Of a stretch of DNA of 64,000 bases, positions 46,755-56,300 are shown piece by piece. How positions within the stretch are numbered: position 1 is the first letter of the stretch; every line of letters begins with the position of its first letter. This DNA is from Halomontanus rarus (lineage in GTDB: Archaea; Halobacteriota; Halobacteria; Halobacteriales; Natrialbaceae): NCBI RefSeq assembly GCF_017357405.1, contig NZ_CP071598.1, positions 744,001 through 808,000 of the forward strand. Reading direction: 5' to 3'. The translations under genes were made by a program, and so were the position numbers. Under the pieces are notes generated by a model. The model saw only the letters and a program-made list of their open reading frames with translations. It was not told the DNA's origin and did no database searches.

Positions 46755-48086
46755 GTGAGTGTGTTACTGCACGGGACCGTGATCGCCGACTCCGCGACGG
46801 TCATCGACGACGGTGCCCTCGTCGTCGAGGGTGACAGGATCGAGGCCGTCGGCGACCGCTCGGAACTCCTCGAACAGTACCCCGATCACGAACGCCGGAC
46901 CTACGACCTCCTCATGCCCGGACTCGTCGGCGGCCATATCCACTCCGTCCAGAGCCTCGGCCGCGGACTGGGCGACGACACCGCGCTCCTCGAGTGGCTG
47001 TTCGACTACGTCCTCCCGATGGAGGCGAGCCTCGACGCCGACCAGATGCGGATCGCCGCGGAACTCGGCTACCTCGAACTGATCGAGAGCGGAGTGACGA
47101 CCTGCGTCGACCACCTCTCGGTCGCCCACGCCGACCAGGCGTTCGAGGCGGCCATCGAGATGGGGATCCGCGGCCGGATCGGCAAGGTGCTCATGGATAA
47201 AGACTCCCCGACGGGATTGCTCGAGGAGACCGATCGGGGGCTCGCGGAGTCCGAGCGACTCATCGAAGCCTATCACGGGGCGGCCGACGGACGCATCCGG
47301 TACGCCGTCACGCCGCGGTTCGCCGTCTCCTGTACGGAGGAGTGTCTCCGCGGAGCGCGTCGACTGGCCGACGCCTACGACGGCGTCCGCATTCACACCC
47401 ACGCCAGCGAGAACAGAGAGGAGGTCGCGGCGGTCGAAGCGGAGACGGGAATGCGAAACATCCACTGGCTCGACGAGGTCGGACTCACCGGCGAAGACGT
47501 CGTGCTCGCCCACTGCATCTGGACGGACGAGAGCGAGCGCGAACTCCTCGCCGAGACGGGGACGCACGTGACCTACTGTCCGTCCTCGAACATGAAACTC
47601 GCCAGCGGCGCGGCCCCGATCGTCGACTATCTCGAGCGCGGGATCAACGTCGCGGTCGGGAACGACGGCGCGCCGAGTAACAACACGATGGATCCGTTCA
47701 CGGAGATGCGCCACGGCTGTTTCCTTCAGAAGGTCGACGCCCTCGACGAGCAGGTGCTTCCGACGGACGTCATGTTCGAGTTGGCGACGATCAACGGTGC
47801 CCGCGCCGCCGGCTTCGAGGACGTCGGAAAACTGAAACCGGGGTGGAAAGCCGACGTCATCGGACTGACGACCGACGTGACCCGTGCGACGCCGCTGCAC
47901 GACGAACGCTCGCACCTGGTCTACTCGGCCCACGGCGACGACGTCGAGTTCACGATGGTCGACGGCGAGGTCCTGATGGAAGACGGCGAGGTCGCCGTCG
48001 TCGACGCCGAGCGCGTTCGCCGGCGCGCGAACGCCGTCGATCTCGACCTCGAGAGCGAGCGAACGCGAGACCACTCTCACTCCTGA
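46755..48086 (+). CDS. amidohydrolase, TRZ/ATZ deaminase-like
   Basis: 443 residues from the GTG at 46755 (46761 equally possible). Metal-dependent amidohydrolase barrel: HxH in GGHIHSVQ (about 60), HTHASENREE with the third His, AHCIWTDE, and GNDGAPSNN with the metal Asp; the C-terminal beta strands (KPGWKADVIGLTTD) rebuild the composite sandwich. Relatives deaminate or dechlorinate N-heterocycles (8-oxoguanine, 5'-deoxyadenosine or S-adenosylhomocysteine deaminases, s-triazine hydrolases). The nucleoside-type substrate is most likely in archaea but cannot be fixed. It is convergent with the MocA-like gene. Confidence 0.88.
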   Translation: MSVLLHGTVIADSATVIDDGALVVEGDRIEAVGDRSELLEQYPDHERRTYDLLMPGLVGGHIHSVQSLGRGLGDDTALLEWLFDYVLPMEASLDADQMRIAAELGYLELIESGVTTCVDHLSVAHADQAFEAAIEMGIRGRIGKVLMDKDSPTGLLEETDRGLAESERLIEAYHGAADGRIRYAVTPRFAVSCTEECLRGARRLADAYDGVRIHTHASENREEVAAVEAETGMRNIHWLDEVGLTGEDVVLAHCIWTDESERELLAETGTHVTYCPSSNMKLASGAAPIVDYLERGINVAVGNDGAPSNNTMDPFTEMRHGCFLQKVDALDEQVLPTDVMFELATINGARAAGFEDVGKLKPGWKADVIGLTTDVTRATPLHDERSHLVYSAHGDDVEFTMVDGEVLMEDGEVAVVDAERVRRRANAVDLDLESERTRDHSHS

Positions 48087-48159
48087 CCGGATGCGAGTTG
48101 CGTGTAGATACAGTGTCGTCGCCCTCTCCTCGACCGGGCCGCCCGTGACACTCGAGCGT

Positions 48160-48786
48160 TCACAGGTCAGTCCGTTCGTCGACGTCTCGTCGAACGCCGG
48201 GATCCTCGACGGGAACCAGCGTGACGTCGCGCGTCTCGAGCAAGCGACGTCCACCCCGATCGCCGGACACTCTCGTGAGCGCGTCGAAATGTACGGCGTC
48301 GAACAGCACCGGATTGCCGCGGTGTCCGTCGATCGACGGTGCCAGAATCGACCCCGCTCCCGCTCTGTAGGCTGCGGCTAATCGGTCGACCGTCTCGGGG
48401 TCGACCCACGGCATGTCCCCGAGCGCGAACACCGCGGCGTCCCAGCCCCGTTCGTCGGCCGCCGCCGCACCGACGCGGACCGACGTACTCTGGCCGTCGG
48501 CGTGGTCCGCGTTGTACCGAACCGCGACGTCGAGATCGGCGTCTTCGAGGGCCGCTCGGATCCGCTCGGCCTCGTGCCCGACGACGGCGACGACGTCCGC
48601 GAGCGTTCCGGTGAGGAGCGTCCGTGCTGCGTGTACCACGAGGGGATCACGCTCGAGCGTCGCCAGCAGCTTGTTCTCCTCGCCGAACCGTCGACTTCGG
48701 CCGGCGGCGAGGAGGACGCCGCCGATTCGGCCGTCGCCGTCTCCCGACTCCGGCGTTCGCTTTCGATCCGTCTCGCGTGAGTGCAT
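48160..48786 (-). CDS. MocA-like nucleotidyltransferase
   Basis: 208 residues from the ATG at 48786. The NTP-binding loop LLAAGRSRRFGEENKLL (about 25-41), ALGDMPWVDPETVDRL and SIDGHRGNPVLFD define the molybdenum cofactor cytidylyltransferase/guanylyltransferase family, which adds CMP or GMP to molybdopterin for xanthine-dehydrogenase-type enzymes. No molybdoenzyme gene is seen in this window; its nearness to an N-heterocycle amidohydrolase hints at purine catabolism. The longer frame upstream of 48786 is not homologous. Confidence 0.85.
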   Translation of the reverse strand: MHSRETDRKRTPESGDGDGRIGGVLLAAGRSRRFGEENKLLATLERDPLVVHAARTLLTGTLADVVAVVGHEAERIRAALEDADLDVAVRYNADHADGQSTSVRVGAAAADERGWDAAVFALGDMPWVDPETVDRLAAAYRAGAGSILAPSIDGHRGNPVLFDAVHFDALTRVSGDRGGRRLLETRDVTLVPVEDPGVRRDVDERTDL

Positions 48787-48866
48787 CGTTCGGAACGATC
48801 GCAACTGTGCGGGAGAGCCACATATACTTTCGCCGGTCGGCTCCGCTGGAGCACCGGTGACCGGTC

Positions 48867-48902
48867 GGTCCTCGGGTCCTCGGGTCCTCGAGTCCTCGAG
48901 TT
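48867..48902. repeat. short tandem repeat at the end of the VOC gene
   Basis: Four copies of a GTCCTCGG/GTCCTCGA unit (8-9 bases) run from 48867 and abut the stop of the VOC gene. Likely slippage-prone; it may form the transcript end. Confidence 0.6.
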
Positions 48903-49849
48903 CACCTCTCGAGCGTCGGGTCGAACGACGGCAACGCCGCTTCGATTTCCTCGCGTTCGTCCTCGAGCCACTCGGGGAGCGCGAGCCGCGACCCCAGGTC
49001 ATCGACGTCCTCGTCGGCGGTGAAGCCGGGATCCGTCGTCGCGAACTCGAAGAGCACGCCGCCGGGTTCGCGAACGTAGACCGACTGGAAGTACGTCCGG
49101 TCGATAATCTCCGAGGGCGAGAGTCCGCGCTCGGCGAAGGCCTCGCGCCACTCCCGTTGCTCCTCGAGATCGGCGGCTTCGAACGCGACGTGGTGGACGG
49201 TCCCGACGCCCGTTTGACCGCGGCCGGCGTCGGTCTCGATCAGGTCGACGATCGAACCGGGACCGCCGGTCGAACTCCGATAGCGCCGTCGTCCGCCGTC
49301 GGTCGCCTCGCGTTCGTAGCCGAGGACGCCGGTGAGCACCGACTCCGTCGGGCCGATCGAGCCGACCGCCAGCGTCACGCCGTAAAAGCCCCGTAGCTGG
49401 TGGTCCTCCGGAACGGGACTTCCCTCCCAGGGGGTGGCGACCGATTCCGCGTCCGCCGCGACGAGTTCGAGTTCGATCCCGTCCGGGTCCGCGAACCGGA
49501 GGACCGTCTCGTCGAAGCGGTCGGTCCGCTCGAGGTCGACGCCGCCGGACTCGAGGCGGTCGACCCAGTAGTCGACCGAGTCGGGGTCGATCAGGTAGGC
49601 CGTCGTCTTCGTTTGGCCGGCGCCGAACTCCCCCCGTCTGCCCCGGTCGGTCCACGGAAAGAAGGTGACGTTCGTTCCCGGCGTGCCGGTCCCGTCGCCG
49701 AAGTAGAAGTGGTACGTCCCGGTATCGTCGTGGTTGACCGTCCGCTTGACGAACCGCAGGCCGAGCGTGTCGACGTAGAACTCGGCGTTTCGCTCCGGTT
49801 CGCCCGCGATCGCGGTGACGTGGTGGAGCCCGGGTGTGCTGGGTGCCAT
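48902..49849 (-). CDS. VOC-family ring-cleaving dioxygenase-like protein
   Basis: 315 residues made of two tandem VOC modules (about 5-145 and 155-285). Probable metal residues: HHVTA near 9 and FADPDGIELELV near 120 in module one; VHHVAFE near 225 and GGVLFEFAT near 265 in module two. The layout matches MhqO/LinE-like dioxygenases and related glyoxalase superfamily enzymes that open hydroquinones. The C-terminal extension (GSRLALPEWLEDEREEIEAAL) is normal for the subgroup. The ATG at 49849 is well placed. A partner such as an esterase or quinone reductase is not adjacent. Confidence 0.9.
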   Translation of the reverse strand: MAPSTPGLHHVTAIAGEPERNAEFYVDTLGLRFVKRTVNHDDTGTYHFYFGDGTGTPGTNVTFFPWTDRGRRGEFGAGQTKTTAYLIDPDSVDYWVDRLESGGVDLERTDRFDETVLRFADPDGIELELVAADAESVATPWEGSPVPEDHQLRGFYGVTLAVGSIGPTESVLTGVLGYEREATDGGRRRYRSSTGGPGSIVDLIETDAGRGQTGVGTVHHVAFEAADLEEQREWREAFAERGLSPSEIIDRTYFQSVYVREPGGVLFEFATTDPGFTADEDVDDLGSRLALPEWLEDEREEIEAALPSFDPTLER

Positions 49850-49971
49850 GTCCGTCGTTGGGGAGCGTCACTTGAGTCCCTTGTTGGCACTCGAGTCACC
49901 CGGTAACATCGGTGTTACCTCCCGAACCGTCGCCAGCGAATCGTTAACACGCTTCGGCGGGAACGAAGCAC

Positions 49972-50235
49972 ATGGTCTGTCCGTTCCTCGAGTATCGACG
50001 CGAATCGATCGGTCCCGAGTCGGAGGCGGTGAGAGAGCGCGCCTTCGACGAACCGCGGGCGTACTGCACGGCGGCCGACCGGTTCGTCCAGGCGATGCGC
50101 GCCGACATCTGCAACGACCGGTACGAACTCGCACACGACCGCGACTGCGAGATCTACCTCGAGCACGCCGGAGACGAGCGATTCGGTTCGGAGAACGGCG
50201 AAGGGACGGAATCCGAGGAGGACCCCGACCGATGA
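49972..50235 (+). CDS. small cysteine-rich haloarchaeal protein
   Basis: 87 residues with four cysteines: C3 in MVCPFLEYR, C32 in YCTAADRFV, C47 in DICNDRYEL and C59 in DCEIY, followed by an acidic tail. The spacing (28, 14 and 11 residues apart) could bind an iron-sulfur cluster or zinc, but no named domain is recognised. It overlaps the BKACE gene by four bases (ATGA at 50232), so the two are translationally coupled and probably work together. Confidence 0.72.
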   Translation: MVCPFLEYRRESIGPESEAVRERAFDEPRAYCTAADRFVQAMRADICNDRYELAHDRDCEIYLEHAGDERFGSENGEGTESEEDPDR

Positions 50236-51080
50236 CCGCGAGCTACGAGCGCTACCTCGACGGTGACCCGCTGATCGTCACCGCGGCGCTGACCGGCGGC
50301 GTTCACGGCAAGGAGGCGAACCCGAACCTACCGGAGACCCCGGAGGAGATCGGCCGCGCCGCGGCCGCAGTCGAGGAGGCCGGCGCCTCGGTCGTCCACC
50401 TCCACGCCCGGGAACCGAACGGGGAGCGCTCCTTCGCGACCGAGCGGTTCCAGGCGGTCGACGACGCCGTTCGTGCGCACGCCGAGAGCGTCGTCATCCA
50501 GCACTCGACCGGTGGGACGGCCGCCCCGGACGCGGACCGTCACCTCCCGCTCCGGACCGATCCCCCGCCGGAGATGGCCTCGCTCGACATGGGGCCGCTG
50601 AACCGGTACGAGCACCTGACCAGCGAGAACACCCGCGGGCTGGTCGACTCGCTGCACGAGGAGATGGTCGAACGGGGGATCAAACCCGAACTCGAGGTGT
50701 TCAACGACGGCCACCTGAACGAAGTGTTCGGCTTGCTCGAGCGCCGCGACCTCGCCGATCCGGTGTACGCCACGCTCATCTTCGGCCCGGGGACGCTGAC
50801 TCGGCCCCGCCCACGGAACTTCCTGAACGCGATCGACAACCTCCCCGAGGGAGCGCTGTTCAACACCCTCGGGTTCGGCCGCCACCAGCTCCCCTTCGCG
50901 ACCATGGGAATCCTCTTCGGCGGCCACGTCCGTGTCGGCCTCGAGGACAACGTCTACTACCGGAAGGGGGAACTCGCGACGAGCAACGCGCAACTCGTCG
51001 AACGCGTCGCGCGACTGGCCGACGAACTGGGGCGGCCGGTCGCGACGCCCGAGCAGGCGAGGGAGATTCTCGGGCTCTGA
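50232..51080 (+). CDS. BKACE family beta-keto acid cleavage enzyme (DUF849)
   Basis: 282 residues. TIM barrel with the zinc ligands His56 and His58 in VVHLHAREP, the third ligand Glu in VGLEDNVYY near 238, and the family strands VIQHSTGG, ASLDMGPLN and TLGFGRHQLP. BKACE enzymes condense a beta-keto acid with acetyl-CoA to give acetoacetate and a CoA ester (3-keto-5-aminohexanoate in lysine fermentation, and others). The substrate depends on active-site residues that cannot be judged by eye. Start ATG 50232 overlaps the stop of the cysteine-rich gene. Confidence 0.92.
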   Translation: MTASYERYLDGDPLIVTAALTGGVHGKEANPNLPETPEEIGRAAAAVEEAGASVVHLHAREPNGERSFATERFQAVDDAVRAHAESVVIQHSTGGTAAPDADRHLPLRTDPPPEMASLDMGPLNRYEHLTSENTRGLVDSLHEEMVERGIKPELEVFNDGHLNEVFGLLERRDLADPVYATLIFGPGTLTRPRPRNFLNAIDNLPEGALFNTLGFGRHQLPFATMGILFGGHVRVGLEDNVYYRKGELATSNAQLVERVARLADELGRPVATPEQAREILGL

Positions 51081-51197
51081 GTTCGAGGGCGAGTGCGATC
51101 CGTGTCTGACTCCGGTCACGCTCGAGCGGGTGAGTGACCGAGTTACCGGGAAGGCGAGAGCGAAAGAGAACGAACGGTGCCGAGAGCGACCCCAACC

Positions 51198-51208
51198 GAT
51201 TTACTTTC
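51198..51208 (+). promoter_or_regulatory. TATA promoter of the gamma-glutamyltransferase gene
   Basis: GATTTACTTTC centred 26 bases before the ATG at 51229: the standard leaderless spacing, supporting that start. Confidence 0.6.
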
Positions 51209-51228
51209 GTCTCCCGTGAGACCGTCCC

Positions 51229-53007
51229 ATGGATCCGAACTGTCGCCGTCGCGAGTTTCTCGCTGGGAGCGGCGGAGTCGGTGTCGCGGGCGTCGCCGGG
51301 TGTTTCGCCGCGCCGGACGCCGGCCGAGAACGGGGCGACTCCGATTCCGACTCGCGGTCCGTCGCGGTCGTCTCCCAGCACCACCTCGCGACCGACGCGG
51401 GCCTCGAGACCCTCGAGGCGGGCGGAACGGCCGCCGACGCCGCGGTCGCCGTCGCCTGCGCCCTCAGCGTCGTCGAACCCTGGTTCTCCTCGGCGCTGGG
51501 CGGCGGGACCTGGGCGCTGTACTACGACGCCGAGTCGAACGAGGTGACCAGCCTCGACGGCGTCGGACCTGTCGGAGCCGACGCGACTCCGGCGGACTAC
51601 GAGGACCGTGCGGGTGACCCCGGAATGCACCAGTCGATCGTCCCCGGGGCCTGGGACGGGTGGATGCGCTGGCTCGAGCGGTACGGGCGGCTCGACCTCG
51701 AGACGGTACTGTCCCCCGCGATCGACCTCGCTCGAGACGGGTATCCGGTCAGTCCGGGGATGGAACACTGGCTCGAACTGCGGGCCGACCGGATCGAAGA
51801 GCGTCCCGACGCGGCTGCGATCTACGAGTCCGACGACGGCGGCGACCTCGTCGCGGAAGGCGACACGATCCGTCAAGCGGACATGGCGGAGACGTTCGAG
51901 GCGCTCGTCGACGCGTACGCCGACCGCCGATCGGAAGGCCGGACGGAAGCGATTCGGGCGGCCAGAGATCACTTTTATCGCGGGCCGATCGCCGAGGCGA
52001 TCGTCGAGTTCTCCGAGGCCCACGACGGGTATCTCACGCTCTCCGACTTCCAGGACTTCGAGGCCGAGATCGTCGATCCGATCTCGATCGAGTACGACGA
52101 CGACCTCCGGGTGTACCAGAACCCGCCGAACAGCCAGGGGATCACGCAGTTGCTGGCGTTGAACGTTCTGAAGGAGTACGATCTCTCCGGGCTGGACCCG
52201 GACGACGCCGACGCCGTTCACGTCCAGGTCGAGGCGTTGAAACTCGCCTTCGCAGATCGATACCACCACGTCGGCGACCCCGACCGGGTCGACGTTCCCG
52301 TCGCCGACCTGCTGGACGAGGGATACGCGGCGAGCCAGCGCGATCGGATCGAGATGGACGCGGCGATGGAGTGGCCGATCGACTCCGGGTTGGCCGACTC
52401 GTCCTCTGACGCCGTCGACGCCGATCACACCACGACGTTCCACGTCGTCGACGGGGACGGAAACGCGGCCGCCGTGACGACCAGTCTCGGTGCGCAGTTC
52501 CAGGTGATCGGCGACACCGGCATCCACATCAACAACCGGATGCGGATGCTCGCGGTCGACGACGGCGATCCCAACCGACTGACGCCCGGGTACAAGGTCC
52601 GACACACCTCCAATCCGTACATGGCGACCCGCGACGGCCACCCCTTCGTTCTGGGCGGCAACACCGGCGTCGACACGCAACCGCAGGGACAGACCCAGCA
52701 GTTCCTCCACGTCGCCGAGTTCGGACTCGAGGCGCAGGCGGCGATCGACCGCCCCCGGTTCGTGAGTACCGCGTTCCCGTCCACGCAGCATCCCTACGAC
52801 GTCGAGGGTACCCTGCAGATGGAGCCCGAGTTCCCGGCGGACGTGATCGAGGACCTCGAGGATCGAGGCCACGAGGTCGAGGAGGGAGTCGGTGTGTTCG
52901 GCACCGCGAATATGATCGTCGTCGGCGATGACGGCGACTTTCAGGTCGGTGCCGAGTCCAGAAGCGACACCGCAGACGGGGTCGTCTCACGGGTAGACGA
53001 CGATTGA
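51229..53007 (+). CDS. gamma-glutamyltransferase, Tat lipoprotein
   Basis: 592 residues, full GGT length. Tat signal RRREFLAGSGG and lipobox VAGC (about 22-25); then the large subunit with TLEAGGTAADAAVAVA near 61-76 and SALGGGTW; the autocatalytic cleavage point precedes Thr401 in DHTTTFHVVD, which becomes the nucleophile of the small subunit; GGNTGVDTQPQ replaces the usual GGSPGG-type oxyanion segment. It hydrolyses or transfers gamma-glutamyl groups outside the cell. Haloarchaea contain gamma-glutamylcysteine and some make poly-gamma-glutamate, both possible substrates. Confidence 0.9.
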   Translation: MDPNCRRREFLAGSGGVGVAGVAGCFAAPDAGRERGDSDSDSRSVAVVSQHHLATDAGLETLEAGGTAADAAVAVACALSVVEPWFSSALGGGTWALYYDAESNEVTSLDGVGPVGADATPADYEDRAGDPGMHQSIVPGAWDGWMRWLERYGRLDLETVLSPAIDLARDGYPVSPGMEHWLELRADRIEERPDAAAIYESDDGGDLVAEGDTIRQADMAETFEALVDAYADRRSEGRTEAIRAARDHFYRGPIAEAIVEFSEAHDGYLTLSDFQDFEAEIVDPISIEYDDDLRVYQNPPNSQGITQLLALNVLKEYDLSGLDPDDADAVHVQVEALKLAFADRYHHVGDPDRVDVPVADLLDEGYAASQRDRIEMDAAMEWPIDSGLADSSSDAVDADHTTTFHVVDGDGNAAAVTTSLGAQFQVIGDTGIHINNRMRMLAVDDGDPNRLTPGYKVRHTSNPYMATRDGHPFVLGGNTGVDTQPQGQTQQFLHVAEFGLEAQAAIDRPRFVSTAFPSTQHPYDVEGTLQMEPEFPADVIEDLEDRGHEVEEGVGVFGTANMIVVGDDGDFQVGAESRSDTADGVVSRVDDD

Positions 53008-53300
53008 TCCGCTGGTGTCTGGTGGTCGTGGTCGTTGTCAGCACGGGGCCTCAATGTCCGTGTCTCCGCCAACGTCCGCGCCAACGTCAAAAATTCCGTC
53101 TCTTCAGCTCTCGTGACGACTGAAACGGTTCACGCACCGATCGCACGACTGTCGCGTGATCGGGTGTGCACTAACGTTCCGTGGCGACTATCGCGGCAAA
53201 GCGGACGGAAAGTGCGGGATACGGCTCTCGAATACGTCTCAGTCGTCTCCCGGCGACGACGACCGTGGGATCCCGCCTCGAATCCCCGTGAGGACCGAGT

Positions 53301-56300
53301 TCACACCGCGGGAAGCGTAAACGAGAACGTCGCGCCCTCGCCCGGTTCGGACTCGACCCACATCTCACCGCCGTGGCGTTCGACGATGCGCTCACAGAGC
53401 GCGAGACCGATTCCGGTGCCGGGATATTCGTCGCGGCTGTGCAGGCGCTGAAAGACGTCGAACACCTCGTCTTGATCCTCGGGGTCGATCCCGACGCCCT
53501 CGTCGCGGACCGAAATCACCCACTCCTCGTCCCGTCCGGTTCGTCGGCGCTCTGCGTCGATCCGAATTCGAGGCGGTTCGTCTCCGCTGTAGGTGATCGC
53601 GTTACTCAGGAGATTCTGGAAGACCTGCCGTAACTGGCTGTCGTCCCCCTCGACGCGGGGGAGCGACGACGCCGTGATCTCGGCGTTCGTCTCCTCGATC
53701 CGAAGCTGTAAATCCTCGATCACCGCGTCGAGAACCGTTTCGAGTTCCGTCGGCTCGAGGGGCTCGCCGCGCGTTTCGACGCGGGAGTACTCGAGGAGCC
53801 CCTCGATCATGTCGCGCATCCGCTCGGCGCCGTCGACGGCGTACTCGAGGAACTCCTGGCCGTCGTCGTCGAGGGCGTCGCCGTACCGCCGCTCGATCAA
53901 CTGGAGGTAACTCGAGACCATCCGCAGGGGCTCCTGGAGGTCGTGTGAGGCGGCGTAGGCGAACTGTTCGAGGCGCTCGTTGGACTCCTCGAGTTGGGAA
54001 ACCGCCTCCTCGAGTTTCCGCTGGTTCGCCTTGCGTTCGGTGATGTCGTGGGCCATCGTCACCCCGGCGAAGACGTCTCCCCGGTTGTCGGTGATCGGCA
54101 CCGCGTAGAGTACCCACTCCCGACCGGCGTACGAGAGTTCGACCGATCGCTCCGTTCCCTCGAGTGCAGCCCGAAACACGGGTTCGAGCGTTTCGGCGGT
54201 CTCGTCGGGCCAGACCTCCAAGAAGCGTCTCCCCTCGAGGTCGGCCGGTTCCATCGGTATCTTGTCGAAGCCCTGTCCCGCTGCGAGCGTGTACTCGAGG
54301 TCGTGGTCGAACAGCGTTACGATACCGTTCGGGAAGTGCTCGGCGAGGGTGCGATAGCGTTGCTCGGACTCCTCGAGTTCGCGTTCGCGCTTCTTCCGTT
54401 CCGTGATATCCCGATCCGACACGACGATCGACACGACGTCGCCGTCGTCCGTGACCGGTCTGAAGACGCCGTTGAGCGTGTACTCCTCGCCGTCCGGCCG
54501 GGTGAGGTCGGCCTCGAAGTCGACGTACTCGCCCGCCGCCGCGCGTTCGGTCCACTCTTCGACGGCCGACCGGACGCCATTGCCCTCGCCCCACCACGGG
54601 GTTTCCCAGAAGGGCTCGCCGGTCACGTCCGCGAGGTCGGCGTCGACGTACTCCATCGCCGTCCCGTTGATATCGAGTACCGTGCCGTCGGTCTCGAGGA
54701 GTCCGACGAGGATGTTCGGGTCCTCGAAGATCGCTTCGAAGCGCCGCTCCGTCCGCTCGAGTTCCCGCTCGCGCTCCTTGCGGTCGGTGACGTCGCGGAA
54801 GTACACCGAGATACCGGACTCGGAGGGATAGAGATTCGCCTCGACCCAGAAATCGAGCGTGTCGTAGTACAGTTCGTAGCTGGTCGCCTCCTGGGTTTCC
54901 AGCGCCGTGTGGAAGGCGTCCCAGACCTCGTCGAGGTCGACGAGGTCGGGAAACACGTCCCAGAGTTGCTCACCGAGTAACTCCTCTTCCGTGTGCTGGA
55001 GCAGTTCCGCGGCGCGGTCGTTGACGTGCGTGAATCGATACTCGTTGTCGACCGCGTAGAACGCGTCGGAGATCCGACTGAGGATGCGCTCGAGTTCGCT
55101 CTCGAGTTCCAGTTCGCGCTCCCGGCGATCCGTCATGTCGCGCGTCACCTTCAGGTACCCTCGGTGGGTCCCGTCCTCGTCCCGGATCGCCGTGATCGTC
55201 ACGTTCGCCCAGAAGCGTGTCCCGTCTTTCCTGACGCGCCACCCCTCGTCCTCGACGGAGCCGTTCGCGGTCGCGATCTCGAGGTTCCGTTCGGGAACGT
55301 CCGCGGCTCGATCGGCCTCGGTGTAGAACGTCGAGAAGTGTTCGCCGACGATCTCCTCGCGGTCGTAGCCTTTGATCTGCCGCGCGCCTTCGTTCCAGCT
55401 GACGACGGTTCCCGCCGGATCCAGCCGGAAGATCGCGTACTCCTCGACGGCGTCGATCAGCGAGTGAAACTCCGCTTGACTCTCCTGTAAGGCGCCTTCC
55501 GAGTGCTTTCGGTCGGTGATATCGTAGTAGAGTTCGACCCGTCCACCGGCGTATTGGCCGGACTCGATCGGTTTGCTCTGGTACTCGAGCCACCGGTCGT
55601 CGAGGCCCTCGTTTTCCGTGACCCGACACTCGAAGCGATCGATGTAGCCGCCGTCTTCGTAGGTCGACAGGACCGTTTCGGCGAACGCTTCGGGGTCGGC
55701 GAATCGACCTTTGAGCGTCTCCTCGATCACCGTTCGGTTGTCTCGGCCGACCACCGTCTCGTGGTCGAGTCCGAGCATCTCTTCGCTCGTCTCGTCGATC
55801 CACGCGACCTCGAGGGCCTCGTCGAGCACGACAACACCGATATCCGCCTCGTCGAGCACGGTCGTAATCGATTCGTACGATGTTCGGTCTCGGCCTCCGT
55901 TCCGATCCTGGTCACTGTCACGGTCCCGATCCCGATCCCGATCCTGGCCCACCTCGCGCGTATCCGACGTCGTCTCCGGTCGCACGCGAGCGATCCCGAT
56001 CGTTCCCCGTGACTCGTCTTCGGTGTCGCCCGCCACCGGCGCGAGCCGAAGTTCGCAGGGTACCGTTCGACCGTCGGCGGTATGGATCGTACGCTCGAGA
56101 GTCGTGACGTCGTCGGCTTCCGTTTCGCTCGTCTCGAGAAGCGTGCGGTCGATGCACTCACCGTCGGCCTCGAGTACCAGCGAGGCGTGCTCGCCGAGGA
56201 GTTCCTCGCGCGTGTAGCCAGTCGTCTCAACGACGGCGTCGTTGACCGCGACGAAGCGCCCGTCGGCGTCGAGTTGGTAGATTCCGTCGTCGATCGTCGT

